The notes: generated by a model from the sequence alone, not told the origin. 64,000 bases of DNA from Marinobacter qingdaonensis (GCF_034555935.1 NZ_JAYDCJ010000003.1:496001-560000), one strand, 5' to 3'; shown: positions 36,277 through 45,743, numbered from the stretch's first letter. Program-made: numbers and translations.

Positions 36277-37397
36277 GCCGTTACCTCCCGGTTTATCGTT
36301 GTTGTGGGTGTTGCTTGGGCGCGGTGCGCCTGGGGTAATTGATGGTGACGCCAGATCAGGTGAACCACGGCCAACAGCAGGCCCGCGCCCATGGCGTTGT
36401 GGGCGACGGCAATGCCAAGCGGTATGTGCAGCAGCACATTGGCCAGGCCAAGGCCGGCCTGGGCCGCCAGCACCAGCGCCACCAGGGCGATGGCGCGGTT
36501 CAGGCCGGACGCCCGCCGGTGGCGCCACATCAGGGCCAGCAGGACGGTGAAATAAGCCAGTACCAGCACCGCGCCCAGGCGATGACTGACGTGGATCGCG
36601 ACCCGGCCGTCGTCGGTCAGCTGGCCGCCCAGGTAATTCGGGCCGACCTGCTGGGTGACGTCAAAGCCGTGGCGGAAATCCATGCCGGCGGGCCACCACT
36701 GGCCCTGGCAGGTGGGCAGGTCGGTGCAGGCGACGGCGGCATAGTTGGCGGCGGTCCAGGCGCCCAGGGCGATCTGCAACACCACCAGCAGCAGGCCGCC
36801 GTAAAGCCAGGGCCGGAGTCTGGCCAACGCCGGCCCGGCGCTGGCCGCGGTGCGCCCGCGGCCCTGGGCCCGCAGGCGCAGGGTCAATAAGGTCAGCAAG
36901 GTCAGGGTGGTGAAGCCGCCCAGCAGGTGCAGGGCCACCACCTGGGGCCAGAGTTTGAGGGTGACGGTCCACATGCCGAAGGCGCCCTGCAGGACGATGA
37001 AGCCGGCAATAAACAGGGGCAGTTTCACCGGCACACCGGTGCTCCGGTGACGGACCGCGTAGCCGGCCAGGCCGAACACCACCAGGCCGAGGGTGCCGGC
37101 GGCGTAACGATGGATCATCTCCGGCCAGCCCTTCTCCACATCCACCGGGGTGTCCGGGAAGCGGGCGTTGGCGATGGCGATGGCCGATTCACTCTGGGGC
37201 ACCGACAGGAAACCGTAGCAGCCCGGCCAGTCCGGGCAACCCAGGCCGGCGTGGACCAGCCGGGTCCAGGCGCCCAGCATGATGACGATGACCGCCAGTA
37301 CGGCGGCAAACAGCGCCCAGTTGGCCATGCGGCGGGCCTGGGGCGAGGCAACTGACAACGGCTGGTTCAAGACCCGTTCCTCCAAACCACTGGTCAT
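36273..37397 (-). CDS. ctaA: Haem A synthase (CtaA/Cox15)
   Basis: Oxidises the methyl group of haem O to formyl to give haem A. The 374-residue protein has eight membrane helices in two four-helix halves. Haem-ligand His are in MIHRYAAG (about residue 96), VALHLLGGFT, HVSHRLGA and AHNAMGAG. Cysteine pairs occur in GLGCPDWPGCYG and VACTDLPTCQG, the disulfide loops seen in this family. It overlaps cyoE (ATGA) and the upstream SCO-like gene by four bases, so the maturation genes are one unit. Confidence 0.95.
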   Translation of the reverse strand: MTSGLEERVLNQPLSVASPQARRMANWALFAAVLAVIVIMLGAWTRLVHAGLGCPDWPGCYGFLSVPQSESAIAIANARFPDTPVDVEKGWPEMIHRYAAGTLGLVVFGLAGYAVRHRSTGVPVKLPLFIAGFIVLQGAFGMWTVTLKLWPQVVALHLLGGFTTLTLLTLLTLRLRAQGRGRTAASAGPALARLRPWLYGGLLLVVLQIALGAWTAANYAAVACTDLPTCQGQWWPAGMDFRHGFDVTQQVGPNYLGGQLTDDGRVAIHVSHRLGAVLVLAYFTVLLALMWRHRRASGLNRAIALVALVLAAQAGLGLANVLLHIPLGIAVAHNAMGAGLLLAVVHLIWRHHQLPQAHRAQATPTTTINREVTA

Positions 37398-38038
37398 CCG
37401 ATCTGGGAAATCTTCAGCAGATGCTTGAGATCCTTCAGCATGTCTTTGCCGGTGTGGTCGGTGCCATAGTGCATCATCACGTTGCCGAACGGGTCGACCA
37501 GCAGGATCCGGGGCTCCGCCTCCGGGTCAATGCCCGCGGGCCACGCCGGGGTGGTGCCCGGCGCCGGTACCAGGCGCTCCATCAGGTTGTACTCGGTGGA
37601 CCAGCGTTCGGACAGCTCCGCTGGCACGCTGCCCAAGGCCGCCGCCCGGGCTACCCGGTTGGCGTTCTTGCCCAGGGCGATGTTGACCTGACGGGCCAGG
37701 TACAGCAGCTCCTGACAGGGGCCAGCGCAGTCGTCGGCCACCACCATCAGGAGCCACTGGGAATCGGCCTGCTCCGGGCCAAAGCGCTCGGCCAGGGGAG
37801 TCCCGTCCCGGGTTTCCAGCTGCAGCTGCTGCACCGGCACCACCGGGGAGATCAGCTCGCCATTGTTGGTGTGGCCGCTGGGGTTGAGCCAGCCGGTGTA
37901 GAACATGATGGTGGCAAACACCATGGGCCCGAAACCGATGACGAACAGCAGGATCGCGGTCCGGCGACCGCGCCGGATCTGCTCCGGGGAGGGGCCGTTG
38001 TCGGGGTCGGATATCCGGTTAGCCATTGTCATTGTCAT
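37394..38038 (-). CDS. Oxidase-cluster membrane protein, SCO-like fold (PA0111-type)
   Basis: A 214-residue protein with one N-terminal membrane helix (about residues 27-48) and a periplasmic domain. The domain has the pattern of a thioredoxin/SCO relative: WLLMVVADDCAGPCQELLYLARQ with a CxxxC-like pair (C-A-G-P-C), and a C-terminal RILLVDPFGNVMMHY. The position between SURF1 and ctaA is the one held by PA0111 in Pseudomonas aeruginosa. It may aid copper or thiol chemistry in oxidase assembly, which is inference. The start at 38038 has GGAG seven bases upstream; the two following in-frame ATGs are also possible. Confidence 0.82.
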   Translation of the reverse strand: MTMTMANRISDPDNGPSPEQIRRGRRTAILLFVIGFGPMVFATIMFYTGWLNPSGHTNNGELISPVVPVQQLQLETRDGTPLAERFGPEQADSQWLLMVVADDCAGPCQELLYLARQVNIALGKNANRVARAAALGSVPAELSERWSTEYNLMERLVPAPGTTPAWPAGIDPEAEPRILLVDPFGNVMMHYGTDHTGKDMLKDLKHLLKISQIG

Positions 38039-38756
38039 TATTGGCTCCTGTCTTTCGATAACTCGCTACTACCGTCAATATAGCCAGTGCCAGCGCCAGC
38101 GCAAACCACTGAAAGGCATAACCGTAATGGGTCTGCGGTCCCATCAGGTCCGGCGCCCAGTCGGCCCGGAACGCCCCCGGCTGATCGCTGCTGGCCAGGC
38201 GCAGAATCGCCTCCGGCAGGGCCGGCACCACCCGCATGGCCTCGGCCCTGGGCAGGCTCTGCACCCGGCGCGGCCATTGCTGCTGCGCGGGCTCCGGCTC
38301 GGCCAGCACCGGTGGTTCCGGATACTCGGCCAGGCGGCCACGGAGCTCAACGATGCCCGACGGCGTCGGTACCGCGGGCAGTTGCGCCCGGGTCCGGGGC
38401 GCCGCCACCCACCCCCGGTTCACCACCAGCGCCGGTCCCTCCAGCGGGTAAAACGGCGTCAGCACTTCGTACCCGGGCACACCGTCCCGGGTGCGGTTGT
38501 CCAGCAACCAACTGGCTTGGTCGAAGCGGCCCTGCAGGGTCACCGGCCGGCCGGTTTCCAGGCCCCGGCTGACCAGGTCCGGCCAGCTCAGGGCCAGTGC
38601 CTGCTGCTGCCACTGCTCGAGCATGCGCTGTTTTTGCCCGGCCCGCTCCAGTTGCCAGACCCCCAGGCCCACCAACAGGGGCAGGAACACCACGGCGAAC
38701 AGCATCAACCGCCAGTCCAGCCGCCAATGCCGAGCTTGGCCCCGCGTCTCAGACAT
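38019..38756 (-). CDS. SURF1 family cytochrome oxidase assembly protein
   Basis: A 245-residue assembly factor thought to help haem A insertion into subunit I. It has two membrane helices, one N-terminal (about 16-35) and one C-terminal (about 215-233), around a periplasmic domain with family motifs LGVWQLERAGQK, VTLQGRFD, LVNRGWVA and HYGYAFQWFALA. The last 20 bases overlap the next gene. The region between it and the twin-TM gene (80 bases) is a divergent promoter region, so the maturation genes may be transcribed separately from the structural subunits. Confidence 0.93.
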   Translation of the reverse strand: MSETRGQARHWRLDWRLMLFAVVFLPLLVGLGVWQLERAGQKQRMLEQWQQQALALSWPDLVSRGLETGRPVTLQGRFDQASWLLDNRTRDGVPGYEVLTPFYPLEGPALVVNRGWVAAPRTRAQLPAVPTPSGIVELRGRLAEYPEPPVLAEPEPAQQQWPRRVQSLPRAEAMRVVPALPEAILRLASSDQPGAFRADWAPDLMGPQTHYGYAFQWFALALALAILTVVASYRKTGANNDNDNG

Positions 38757-38836
38757 GCTCTGCTATAGTGACCTCTGGGGTTGCCGGGGCCGTGCCCGTC
38801 CGTCGACCAACAATGCCTTCCAAACCGGGATGTCCC

Positions 38837-39043
38837 ATGCTCAAAGCAGTCATCGTAGTGTTGATGCTGGCCGTGGTGGTCAGCCTGTTCAGCGGCCTGT
38901 TTTTTCTCATCAAGGACGGCGGAAAGACCAATCGGGTGGTCAATTCCCTGGCGGTGCGGGTGCTGCTGAGCATACTACTCCTGGCGTTGATTCTGATTGC
39001 CCTGTGGCAGGGGAGCCTGACGCTGAATCCGACTCCCTCATAG
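38837..39043 (+). CDS. DUF2909-type twin transmembrane protein
   Basis: A 68-residue hydrophobic protein with two membrane helices (about residues 4-25 and 42-60) joined by a short basic loop KDGGKTNRVVNSLAVR. It belongs to the DUF2909 family found in cytochrome oxidase loci of gammaproteobacteria. It is the only gene of the cluster on the plus strand, tucked between ctaE and SURF1 with six bases to the ctaE stop. ATG 38837 has GGGA seven bases upstream; longer in-frame readings are rejected. It may be an accessory subunit or assembly factor, with no sequence motif to show which. Confidence 0.85.
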   Translation: MLKAVIVVLMLAVVVSLFSGLFFLIKDGGKTNRVVNSLAVRVLLSILLLALILIALWQGSLTLNPTPS

Positions 39044-39049
39044 CCCCGG

Positions 39050-39937
39050 TCAGATGATGTAGACAAAGATGAACAGTCCCAGCCAGACCACATCCACGAA
39101 GTGCCAGTACCAGGCCGCGGCTTCAAAGCCGAAATGATGGTCGGCGCTGAAGTGGCCCTTGTTGATGCGCACCAGCATGATGATCAGCATCAGTGAACCC
39201 AGCATCACGTGGGCACCGTGGAAGCCGGTCAGCATGAAGAAGGTGCTGCCGTAGATGCCGGAGGCCAGGGTCAGGTCCAGATCCCGGTAGGCGTGAATGT
39301 ACTCGTAGCCCTGCACGAACAGGAACACCAGGGCCAGGACGATGGTGAGCCCGAGCCAGAGCTTGGTCTTGGCACGATTGCCGGCCTTGAGCGCGTGGTG
39401 CGCCACGGTGACGGTGAACGAGGACGTCACAAGCAGGATGGTGTTGACCAGGGGCAGACCCCAGGCGCTGATGACTTCCTTCGGGCCCGGGTAGGCTTCG
39501 GGACTCGGGTTTTGCACCAGCGGCCAGGTGGCCTGGAACCCATCCCAGAGCATGGCCGAGCTGCCCCGGTCGCCCTCACCGCCGAGCCAGGGCACGGCGA
39601 ACACCCGAACGTAGAACAGGGCCCCGAAGAAGGCGGCGAAGAACATCACCTCCGAGAAGATGAACCAGCTCATGCCCCAGCGGAACGATCGGTCCATCTG
39701 GTCGCTGTACAGCCCCGCCCGGCTCTCCCGGATGACGTTGCCGAACCAGCCGAACAGCATGTACGCCATGATCACGGCCCCGACCATGAACATGAACCAG
39801 GACCCGGCGGTGCTTTCACCCTGTTTGCCATTGACCATGACCGAAGCCACCCCGTACAGGGTCAACCCCAGGCCAACGGTGGCGATGATGGGCCATTTGC
39901 TTTGTTCCGGAACGTAGTAGGTCTGGTTATCCGCCAT
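39050..39937 (-). CDS. ctaE: Cytochrome c oxidase subunit III
   Basis: A 295-residue subunit of the aa3-type oxidase with seven membrane helices. Typical stretches are WGMSWFIFSEVMFFAAFFGALFYVR, where the Glu lies in the helix tied to proton uptake and oxygen access, and FYWHFVDVVWLGLFIFVYII at the C terminus (here AWYWHFVD). It follows ctaG by 16 bases in the operon ctaC-ctaD-ctaG-ctaE. It converges with the small twin-TM gene six bases away. Confidence 0.95.
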   Translation of the reverse strand: MADNQTYYVPEQSKWPIIATVGLGLTLYGVASVMVNGKQGESTAGSWFMFMVGAVIMAYMLFGWFGNVIRESRAGLYSDQMDRSFRWGMSWFIFSEVMFFAAFFGALFYVRVFAVPWLGGEGDRGSSAMLWDGFQATWPLVQNPSPEAYPGPKEVISAWGLPLVNTILLVTSSFTVTVAHHALKAGNRAKTKLWLGLTIVLALVFLFVQGYEYIHAYRDLDLTLASGIYGSTFFMLTGFHGAHVMLGSLMLIIMLVRINKGHFSADHHFGFEAAAWYWHFVDVVWLGLFIFVYII

Positions 39938-39953
39938 GACAGTCTCCGATGGC

Positions 39954-40556
39954 TTATCCGTTATCGATTGTTGTTGTCGCTTTTCGGGCGTTGTCTGACA
40001 CCGCTGGCTGCTTGCTTTGATCGTAGAGCGTGTAGGACAGCGTGAGCTTGGTAATGTGCTCGGGCAGGTCCCGGTCGACGATGAAAATCAGGGGCATTTC
40101 CGTGCTCTCACCGGCCTCGAGCGGCTGCTGGTTGAAGCAGAAACACTCGGTCTTGTGGAAGTACAGGGTGCCTTCCGAGGGCGACAGGCTGGGCACCGCC
40201 TGGCCCACCATGGCCTCGGTGGTCGGGTTCTCGGCGTAGAAGTTGACCGTGGTCGGCTCCCCGGGATGCACCTGCACCGAGCGCACCACCGGGCGGAAGG
40301 TCCAGCTCATGCCCGGGCCATTGGAGGCCAGGAACTGCACCGTCACCGTCCGGCTCTCATCCACCGCGGCCACCTCGGTGGTCTGGTACCGGCCACCGGT
40401 CTTGCCATTGATGCCGGTGATCTCACAGAACACGTCGTACAGGGGCACCAGGGCAAAACCGAAGGCGAACATGCCGACCACACTGGCCAGGCACCAGCCC
40501 ACCACCCGGGTATTGCTCCGGGCCCTGCCTGCGTTGTCTGCCTGCCGATCCGCCAT
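39954..40556 (-). CDS. ctaG: Cytochrome c oxidase assembly protein CtaG/Cox11
   Basis: A 200-residue copper chaperone that inserts CuB into subunit I. It has one N-terminal membrane helix (about residues 18-38) and a periplasmic immunoglobulin-like domain. The copper-binding motif is CFCF in HKTECFCFNQQPL, near residue 135, and the conserved Cys by the membrane is in YDVFCEITG. It lies between ctaD and ctaE with gaps of about 15 bases. Confidence 0.95.
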   Translation of the reverse strand: MADRQADNAGRARSNTRVVGWCLASVVGMFAFGFALVPLYDVFCEITGINGKTGGRYQTTEVAAVDESRTVTVQFLASNGPGMSWTFRPVVRSVQVHPGEPTTVNFYAENPTTEAMVGQAVPSLSPSEGTLYFHKTECFCFNQQPLEAGESTEMPLIFIVDRDLPEHITKLTLSYTLYDQSKQPAVSDNARKATTTIDNG

Positions 40557-40571
40557 GAGTGCGCGCTCCGG

Positions 40572-42155
40572 TTATTTCACTTCCGGTGGGGTCGCGAAGG
40601 TGTGGTAAGGCGCCGGCGACGGCACCGTCCACTCCAGGCCTTCGGCACCATCCCAGGGCTTGGCCGCGGCCTCACGGCCACCGCGGACACACTTGACCAC
40701 GATGAACAGGAACAGCAGCTGGGTCGCCCCGAACATGAAGGCGCCGATGCTGGACACCATGTTGAAGTCGGCAAACTGCAGGGCATAGTCCGGAATCCGC
40801 CGGGGCATGCCGGCCAGCCCCAGGAAGTGCATCGGGAAGAAGGCCAGATTCATGCCGATGAACGACAGCCAGAAGTGGGTCTTGGCCAGGGTCTCGTCGT
40901 ACATGTGGCCGGTCCACTTGGGCAGCCAGAAGTAGGCCGAGGCGAAGATGCCGAAGATGGCACCCGGCACCAGCACGTAGTGGAAGTGGGCCACCACGAA
41001 GTAGGTGTCGTGGTACTGGAAGTCGGCCGGGGCAATGGCCAGCATCAGGCCGGAGAAGCCGCCGATGGTGAACAGGATCACGAAGGCCACCGCAAACAGC
41101 ATGGGCGCCTCGAAACTCAGGGCGCCCCGGAACATGGTGGCGACCCAGTTGAACACCTTCACCCCGGTGGGCACGGCGATCAGCATGGTGGCGTACATGA
41201 AGAACAGCTGGCCGGCGATAGGAATGCCGACGGTGAACATATGGTGGGCCCAGACCACGAACGACAGCAGGGCGATGGCGCCGACCGCGTACACCATGGA
41301 GGCGTAGCCGAACAGCGGCTTGCGGGAGAACGCCGGGATGATGTGGGACACCGCCCCGAACGCCGGCAGGATCATGATGTAGACCTCGGGGTGGCCGAAG
41401 AACCAGAACACGTGCTGGAACAGCACCGGGTCGCCGCCGCCGGAGGCGTCAAAGAAGCTGGTGCCGAAGTTGATGTCCATCAGCATCATGGTGACCACAC
41501 CCGCCAGCACCGGCATGACCGCGATCAGCAGGAAGGCGGTGATCAGCCAGGTCCACACGAACAGGGGCATTTTCATCAGGGTCATGCCCGGGGCGCGCAG
41601 GTTGAGAATGGTGGCGATGACGTTGATCGCGCCCATGATCGAGGAGATGCCCATGATGTGGACGGCGAAGATGAAGAAGGTGGTGCTCGGCGGTCCGTAG
41701 GTCGTCGACAGGGGCGCGTAGAAGGTCCAGCCGAAGTTGGGCGCACCGCCCTCCATGAACAGGGTCGACACCAGGATCAGGAAGGCGCAGGGCAGCAGCC
41801 AGAAACTCCAGTTGTTCATCCGGGGCAGCGCCATGTCGGGCGCGCCGACCATCAGCGGCAGCATCCAGTTGGCGAGGCCGACAAAGGCCGGCATGACCGC
41901 ACCGAACACCATGATCAGCCCGTGCATGGTGGTCATCTGGTTGAAGAATTCCGGCTGCACGATCTGCAGCCCCGGCTGGAACAGTTCGGCCCGGATGACC
42001 ATGGCCATGGCCCCGCCGAGCAGGAACATGGCAAAACTGAACACCAGGTACATGGTCCCGATGTCTTTGTGGTTGGTGGTCAACAGCCAGCGGCTGAAGC
42101 CTTTGGCCGGGCCGTGATGATGATCCTGGGCGTGGGTACCTGCTACCGCACTCAT
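40572..42155 (-). CDS. ctaD: Cytochrome c oxidase subunit I
   Basis: The 527-residue catalytic subunit of an aa3-type haem-copper oxidase, with 12 membrane helices. It binds haem a, haem a3 and CuB. Key residues: a low-spin haem His in TTMHGLIMVFG, the CuB His with its crosslinked Tyr in GHPEVYIMILPAFG, the HH pair in VWAHHMF, and the haem a3 and haem a His in HDTYFVVAHFHYV. The Glu of HPEVY marks it as family A1. Start ATG 42155; it follows ctaC by 57 bases. Confidence 0.97.
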   Translation of the reverse strand: MSAVAGTHAQDHHHGPAKGFSRWLLTTNHKDIGTMYLVFSFAMFLLGGAMAMVIRAELFQPGLQIVQPEFFNQMTTMHGLIMVFGAVMPAFVGLANWMLPLMVGAPDMALPRMNNWSFWLLPCAFLILVSTLFMEGGAPNFGWTFYAPLSTTYGPPSTTFFIFAVHIMGISSIMGAINVIATILNLRAPGMTLMKMPLFVWTWLITAFLLIAVMPVLAGVVTMMLMDINFGTSFFDASGGGDPVLFQHVFWFFGHPEVYIMILPAFGAVSHIIPAFSRKPLFGYASMVYAVGAIALLSFVVWAHHMFTVGIPIAGQLFFMYATMLIAVPTGVKVFNWVATMFRGALSFEAPMLFAVAFVILFTIGGFSGLMLAIAPADFQYHDTYFVVAHFHYVLVPGAIFGIFASAYFWLPKWTGHMYDETLAKTHFWLSFIGMNLAFFPMHFLGLAGMPRRIPDYALQFADFNMVSSIGAFMFGATQLLFLFIVVKCVRGGREAAAKPWDGAEGLEWTVPSPAPYHTFATPPEVK

Positions 42156-42212
42156 GAAAACCCCCGTTACCGCCTTGTTGTTTGGCTGGTGCTATCGGTT
42201 ATCTGGCGTTGA

Positions 42213-43337
42213 TTACTGCGCGTTCTTGTAATCAAAGATCTGTTTGGGCGTGACCATCTCGCCGGTGTTGTTACCCCAGGCGTTGCGCTCGTAGGTAATC
42301 ACCGCGGCCAGGTCGACCTCGCTCAGCTGGTTGCCAAAGGCCTGCATGGCCGTGCCGGACACGCCGTTGACCACGATGTCGATGTGCGCGTCCATGTCCT
42401 CGAGCACGACGGTACTGCCCTTGAGTGCCGGGAACGCCGGGGGCGCACCGCTGCCGTCGGCCTGGTGGCAGGCGGCACAGGCGGTCTGGTAGGCCTTCTC
42501 GCCACGTTCCATGAGCTCGGCCATGGTCCAGTCCTTCTGGGTCAGCTCACGCTCCTTCTCGGCCGCGGCCTTCTGCTCGGCCACCCAGGTGTTGTATTCC
42601 TCTTCCGGCACCGCCTTCACCACCACCGGCATGAAGCCGTGGTCCTTGCCGCACAGCTCGGTGCACTGGCCGCGGTAAGTGCCGGGCTCGTCGACCCGGG
42701 TCCAGGTCTCGTTGATGAAGCCGGGGATGGCGTCCTTTTTCACGCCGAAATCGGGCACCCACCAGGAATGGATCACGTCGTTGGCGGTCACCAGGAAACG
42801 CACCTTCTTGCCGACCGGGATGATCAGCGGGTTGTCCACCTCGAGCAGGTAGTTCTCACCCTTGGCCTGGCGGTTGTTGATCTGGTCCCGGGGCGTCGAC
42901 ATGTTGGAGAAGTAGCCGAAGTCCTCGTTGATGTACTCGTACTGCCACTTCCACTGGTAGCCGGTGACCTTGATGTCCACCTCCGACTCGGTGGTGTCGT
43001 ACATGTCCACCAGGGTGGCGGTGGCCGGTATGGCCATGATTACCAGGATGGCAAAGGGAATGATGGTCCAGAGGATTTCCACCACGGTGTTCTCGTGGAA
43101 ATTGGCCGGCTCGCGGCCCTGGGATTTGCGGTGGGCGAAAATGGACCAGAACATCACCCCGAACACCACGACGCCGATGGCGACGCAGATCCAGAGGATG
43201 ATCATGTGAAGGCTGAAAATCTCGTTACTGGTGCCGGTTACCCCCGGGGTCATGTTCAACGTCCAGTCCGCCATGGACCAGGCCGGGAACATCAGACCGC
43301 CAAACAGGGCACCTGCCCGCTGAGCGTGCACGCGCAT
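42213..43337 (-). CDS. ctaC: Cytochrome c oxidase subunit II with fused cytochrome c domain (caa3-like)
   Basis: A 374-residue subunit that takes electrons from cytochrome c through CuA. It has a signal peptide, two membrane helices (about 45-65 and 88-108), and then a cupredoxin domain whose CuA ligands are the His of VIHSWWVPDFG and the Cys, Glu, Cys, His, Met of CTELCGKDHGFM. A C-terminal cytochrome c domain follows with CAACH near residue 287 and a Met ligand probably in GTAMQAFG. ATG 43337 has GGAG seven bases upstream. It is the first gene of the structural operon. The 201-base divergent gap to the MATE gene presumably holds its promoter, which I could not place. Confidence 0.96.
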   Translation of the reverse strand: MRVHAQRAGALFGGLMFPAWSMADWTLNMTPGVTGTSNEIFSLHMIILWICVAIGVVVFGVMFWSIFAHRKSQGREPANFHENTVVEILWTIIPFAILVIMAIPATATLVDMYDTTESEVDIKVTGYQWKWQYEYINEDFGYFSNMSTPRDQINNRQAKGENYLLEVDNPLIIPVGKKVRFLVTANDVIHSWWVPDFGVKKDAIPGFINETWTRVDEPGTYRGQCTELCGKDHGFMPVVVKAVPEEEYNTWVAEQKAAAEKERELTQKDWTMAELMERGEKAYQTACAACHQADGSGAPPAFPALKGSTVVLEDMDAHIDIVVNGVSGTAMQAFGNQLSEVDLAAVITYERNAWGNNTGEMVTPKQIFDYKNAQ

Positions 43338-43538
43338 ACTGTGTCTCCACAGAGTGTTATTCTTGTCGGATTTGCGTTATCCCACTGATTGCCGGGCGCT
43401 CGCATACACTCGGAAAACCAGTGTGGAAGCCTACTTATGGATACCTCGAAACGAGTATAGACACAGATCGGGAAAAGGCTAAAAAATCGGCTAAATCCAA
43501 AATCACTTAAGAAATTTTCTTTAAGAACCAAAGCGAAT

Positions 43539-44867
43539 ATGACGTTGTCCCTGCCCGCCGTCGACCGGCGCCTCTGGGCCCTGGCCTGGCCCCTGATGCT
43601 CACCAACCTCACCGTGCCACTGCTGGGCCTGGTGGACACCGCCGTGCTCGGCCACCTGGACAGCCCGGAGTACCTGGGTGCGGTGGCCGTGGGCGCCAAC
43701 CTGTTCAGCATCCTGTACTGGACCTTCGGCTTCATGCGCATGGGCACCACCGGCCTGGCAGCCCAGGCCTGGGGCAAACGCGACCGCTTTGGCCAGGTCG
43801 CCCTGCTGCTGCGCTCGGTCCTGCTCGCCGTCGCCATCGGCCTGCTGCTGATACTGCTGCACCAGCCGCTGATCGCCCTCGGCCTGAACCTGATGAACCC
43901 CAGCCCCGACGTCAGTGCCCTGGCCGCGGAATACGCCGCCATCCGGATCTGGAGCGCCCCGGCGGTGCTGTGCCAATACACCCTGGTGGGCTGGCTGATT
44001 GGCACCCAGTACGCCCGCGGCCCCATGCTCATGCTGATCGCCGCCAATGGCCTGAACATCGTGCTCGACGTGCTATTTGTTACCGGCCTGGGCTGGAACA
44101 GCCGGGGCGTGGCCATTGCCACGGTCATCGCCGAGTACGGCGCCGCCGGCCTCGGCTTTGCCATCGTCTGGTCCCGACTGCCGGAGGGTCAGCGCCTGAC
44201 CCGCGCGCTGCTCGGGCAGCTGGCCGACTACCTGGCCATCCTCCGGGTCAATCGCTACATCATGGTGCGCACCGTGGCCCTGCTGCTGGTGCTGGCGTTT
44301 TTCACCGCCCAGGGCGCGCGTCAAGGCGACACCATCCTGGCCGCCAACGCGGTCCTGATCACCTTCCTGCTGCTGATTTCCAACGCCCTGGACGGCTTTG
44401 CCAATGCCGCCGAGGCGCTGATCGGCGAAGCGGTGGGCAAGGGCAGCCGGCACCGGTTCCGGCTGGTGTTCGCCAGCGCCCTGCGCTGGTCGCTGTGGGG
44501 CGCGCTGCTGCTGACCCTGGTGTTCGTGATCGGCGGCAAGGCCCTGATCGCCCTGCTCACCAGCATTCCGGAGGTAAAAACCACCGCCTGGCAGTACCTG
44601 CCCTGGCTCTGGCTGCTGCCCTTTGCCTCGGTCTGGGGCTTCCTGTTTGACGGCGTGTTCATCGGTGCCACCCGCACCCGGGACATGCAGAACACCATGC
44701 TGTTCTCGGCCCTGGGGGTGTTCTTGCCGGTGTGGTGGCTGACCACCGGCTGGGGCAATCACGGGCTCTGGTTTTCGCTCATCGCCCTGATGCTGGCCCG
44801 GGCCGTCAGCATGGGCTGGCTGTGCTGGTCCCACAGCCGTCACGACCGCTGGTTCCAGACGCCGTAA
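43539..44867 (+). CDS. MATE family efflux transporter, DinF-type
   Basis: A 442-residue, 12-helix multidrug and toxin extrusion protein of the DinF branch, driven by H+ or Na+. The first helix region is LAWPLMLTNLTVPLLGLVDTAVLGHL, with the conserved Pro and the Asp in VDTAVLGH. The paired repeat in the second half (NAVLITFLLLISNALDGFANAAEALIGEAVG) is also typical. The AT-rich leader just upstream is unlike the surrounding GC-rich DNA and contains an imperfect 20-base palindrome CTTAAGAAATTTTCTTTAAG. It is divergent from the oxidase operon, with no evident functional tie. Confidence 0.92.
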   Translation: MTLSLPAVDRRLWALAWPLMLTNLTVPLLGLVDTAVLGHLDSPEYLGAVAVGANLFSILYWTFGFMRMGTTGLAAQAWGKRDRFGQVALLLRSVLLAVAIGLLLILLHQPLIALGLNLMNPSPDVSALAAEYAAIRIWSAPAVLCQYTLVGWLIGTQYARGPMLMLIAANGLNIVLDVLFVTGLGWNSRGVAIATVIAEYGAAGLGFAIVWSRLPEGQRLTRALLGQLADYLAILRVNRYIMVRTVALLLVLAFFTAQGARQGDTILAANAVLITFLLLISNALDGFANAAEALIGEAVGKGSRHRFRLVFASALRWSLWGALLLTLVFVIGGKALIALLTSIPEVKTTAWQYLPWLWLLPFASVWGFLFDGVFIGATRTRDMQNTMLFSALGVFLPVWWLTTGWGNHGLWFSLIALMLARAVSMGWLCWSHSRHDRWFQTP

Positions 44868-45012
44868 CCGGATCGACCGGCGTCCCGTATTTTCCACAGG
44901 GCGCACCGGCAAGCTCGGAATTGTCGACTACACTTGTCCTAAACGGCAGGCCAGGCGCAGTCCCCGCCCCTGAAACCTGCCCCGTTACTGGCTTCGGACA
45001 CTGGGAGGCGCC

Positions 45013-45702
45013 TTGCGACCTCATCTCGTTCAGACATCGGCAGCCCCTGCAATGACACCACAGGTAGTTCTCGAGATCATTGATCAGGCACGGCGCAAGG
45101 AGGCCCGTTCCGGCACCTTTCTCCGGCAGCTCCGGGAGAAGGCCGCCAGTCTGCCCGCCACCGTGACCATCGAGGGTTACCAGCCGGCCACCTGCCTGTT
45201 CCAGTTTGCGGTGGAATACATCGAAATGGCCCCGCGCCTGATCGAGTGCGTGGAAGCCTGCGCCCGCGAGGCCGGCAAGGCCGAGCTGTTCGCCCCGTTC
45301 GTGGACGCCGCCACCCGCTACTTCACCCAGCCCTCGGTGCTGCTGGTCAAGTACGACGGTCTTGATGGCCTGCTGATCCGGGCCTACCTCTGCCACCGGC
45401 TGATGGAGGAGATGCACGAGAACAACCGGTCGATTCGGGCCAGTGAATTGGTGGATCTGGAGGCCACTCGTGCTAACCTGCTGGCGCACCAGCTGATCGG
45501 CGAACCCTTTGCCAACGAGCTGGACGATGCGATTACCGTGACGGTGGTGCAGATCGCCGGCACACCCGATTACTACGAACTGAACCTCGACCCGTTCGTT
45601 GAACAAGTCAACAACGCCGCCTGGGACTGGATGCGGCGCTATTGGGAAAACCTGCTGGTAAGGAACCACATCCGGTTTGCTCTGGGGTCTGGTCTGAAAT
45701 AA
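45013..45702 (+). CDS. Conserved hypothetical helical protein
   Basis: A 229-residue soluble protein with no signal peptide or membrane segment, mostly helical by composition. Segments such as VEYIEMAPRLIECVEACAREAG, SVLLVKYDGLDGLLIRAYLCHRLMEEMHENN and ANLLAHQLIGEPFANELD are well ordered and Gly-poor. I recognise no named family. The TTG at 45013 follows GGGAGG closely; an ATG at 45052 lacks a ribosome site and would lose 13 residues. It precedes the cupredoxin-EAL-DUF3034-globin operon by 41 bases and may be co-transcribed, though the gap is larger than those inside the operon. Confidence 0.78.
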   Translation: MRPHLVQTSAAPAMTPQVVLEIIDQARRKEARSGTFLRQLREKAASLPATVTIEGYQPATCLFQFAVEYIEMAPRLIECVEACAREAGKAELFAPFVDAATRYFTQPSVLLVKYDGLDGLLIRAYLCHRLMEEMHENNRSIRASELVDLEATRANLLAHQLIGEPFANELDDAITVTVVQIAGTPDYYELNLDPFVEQVNNAAWDWMRRYWENLLVRNHIRFALGSGLK

Positions 45703-45743
45703 CCGTATTGCCTCAAGGATTCGAATTTAGGTTCCGACGTCAG

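Noticed and set aside
40017..42212. Long plus-strand ORF (731 codons) opposite ctaG and ctaD
   Set aside because: Extremely His, Gln and Gly rich, runs through two certain oxidase genes, and has no ribosome site.
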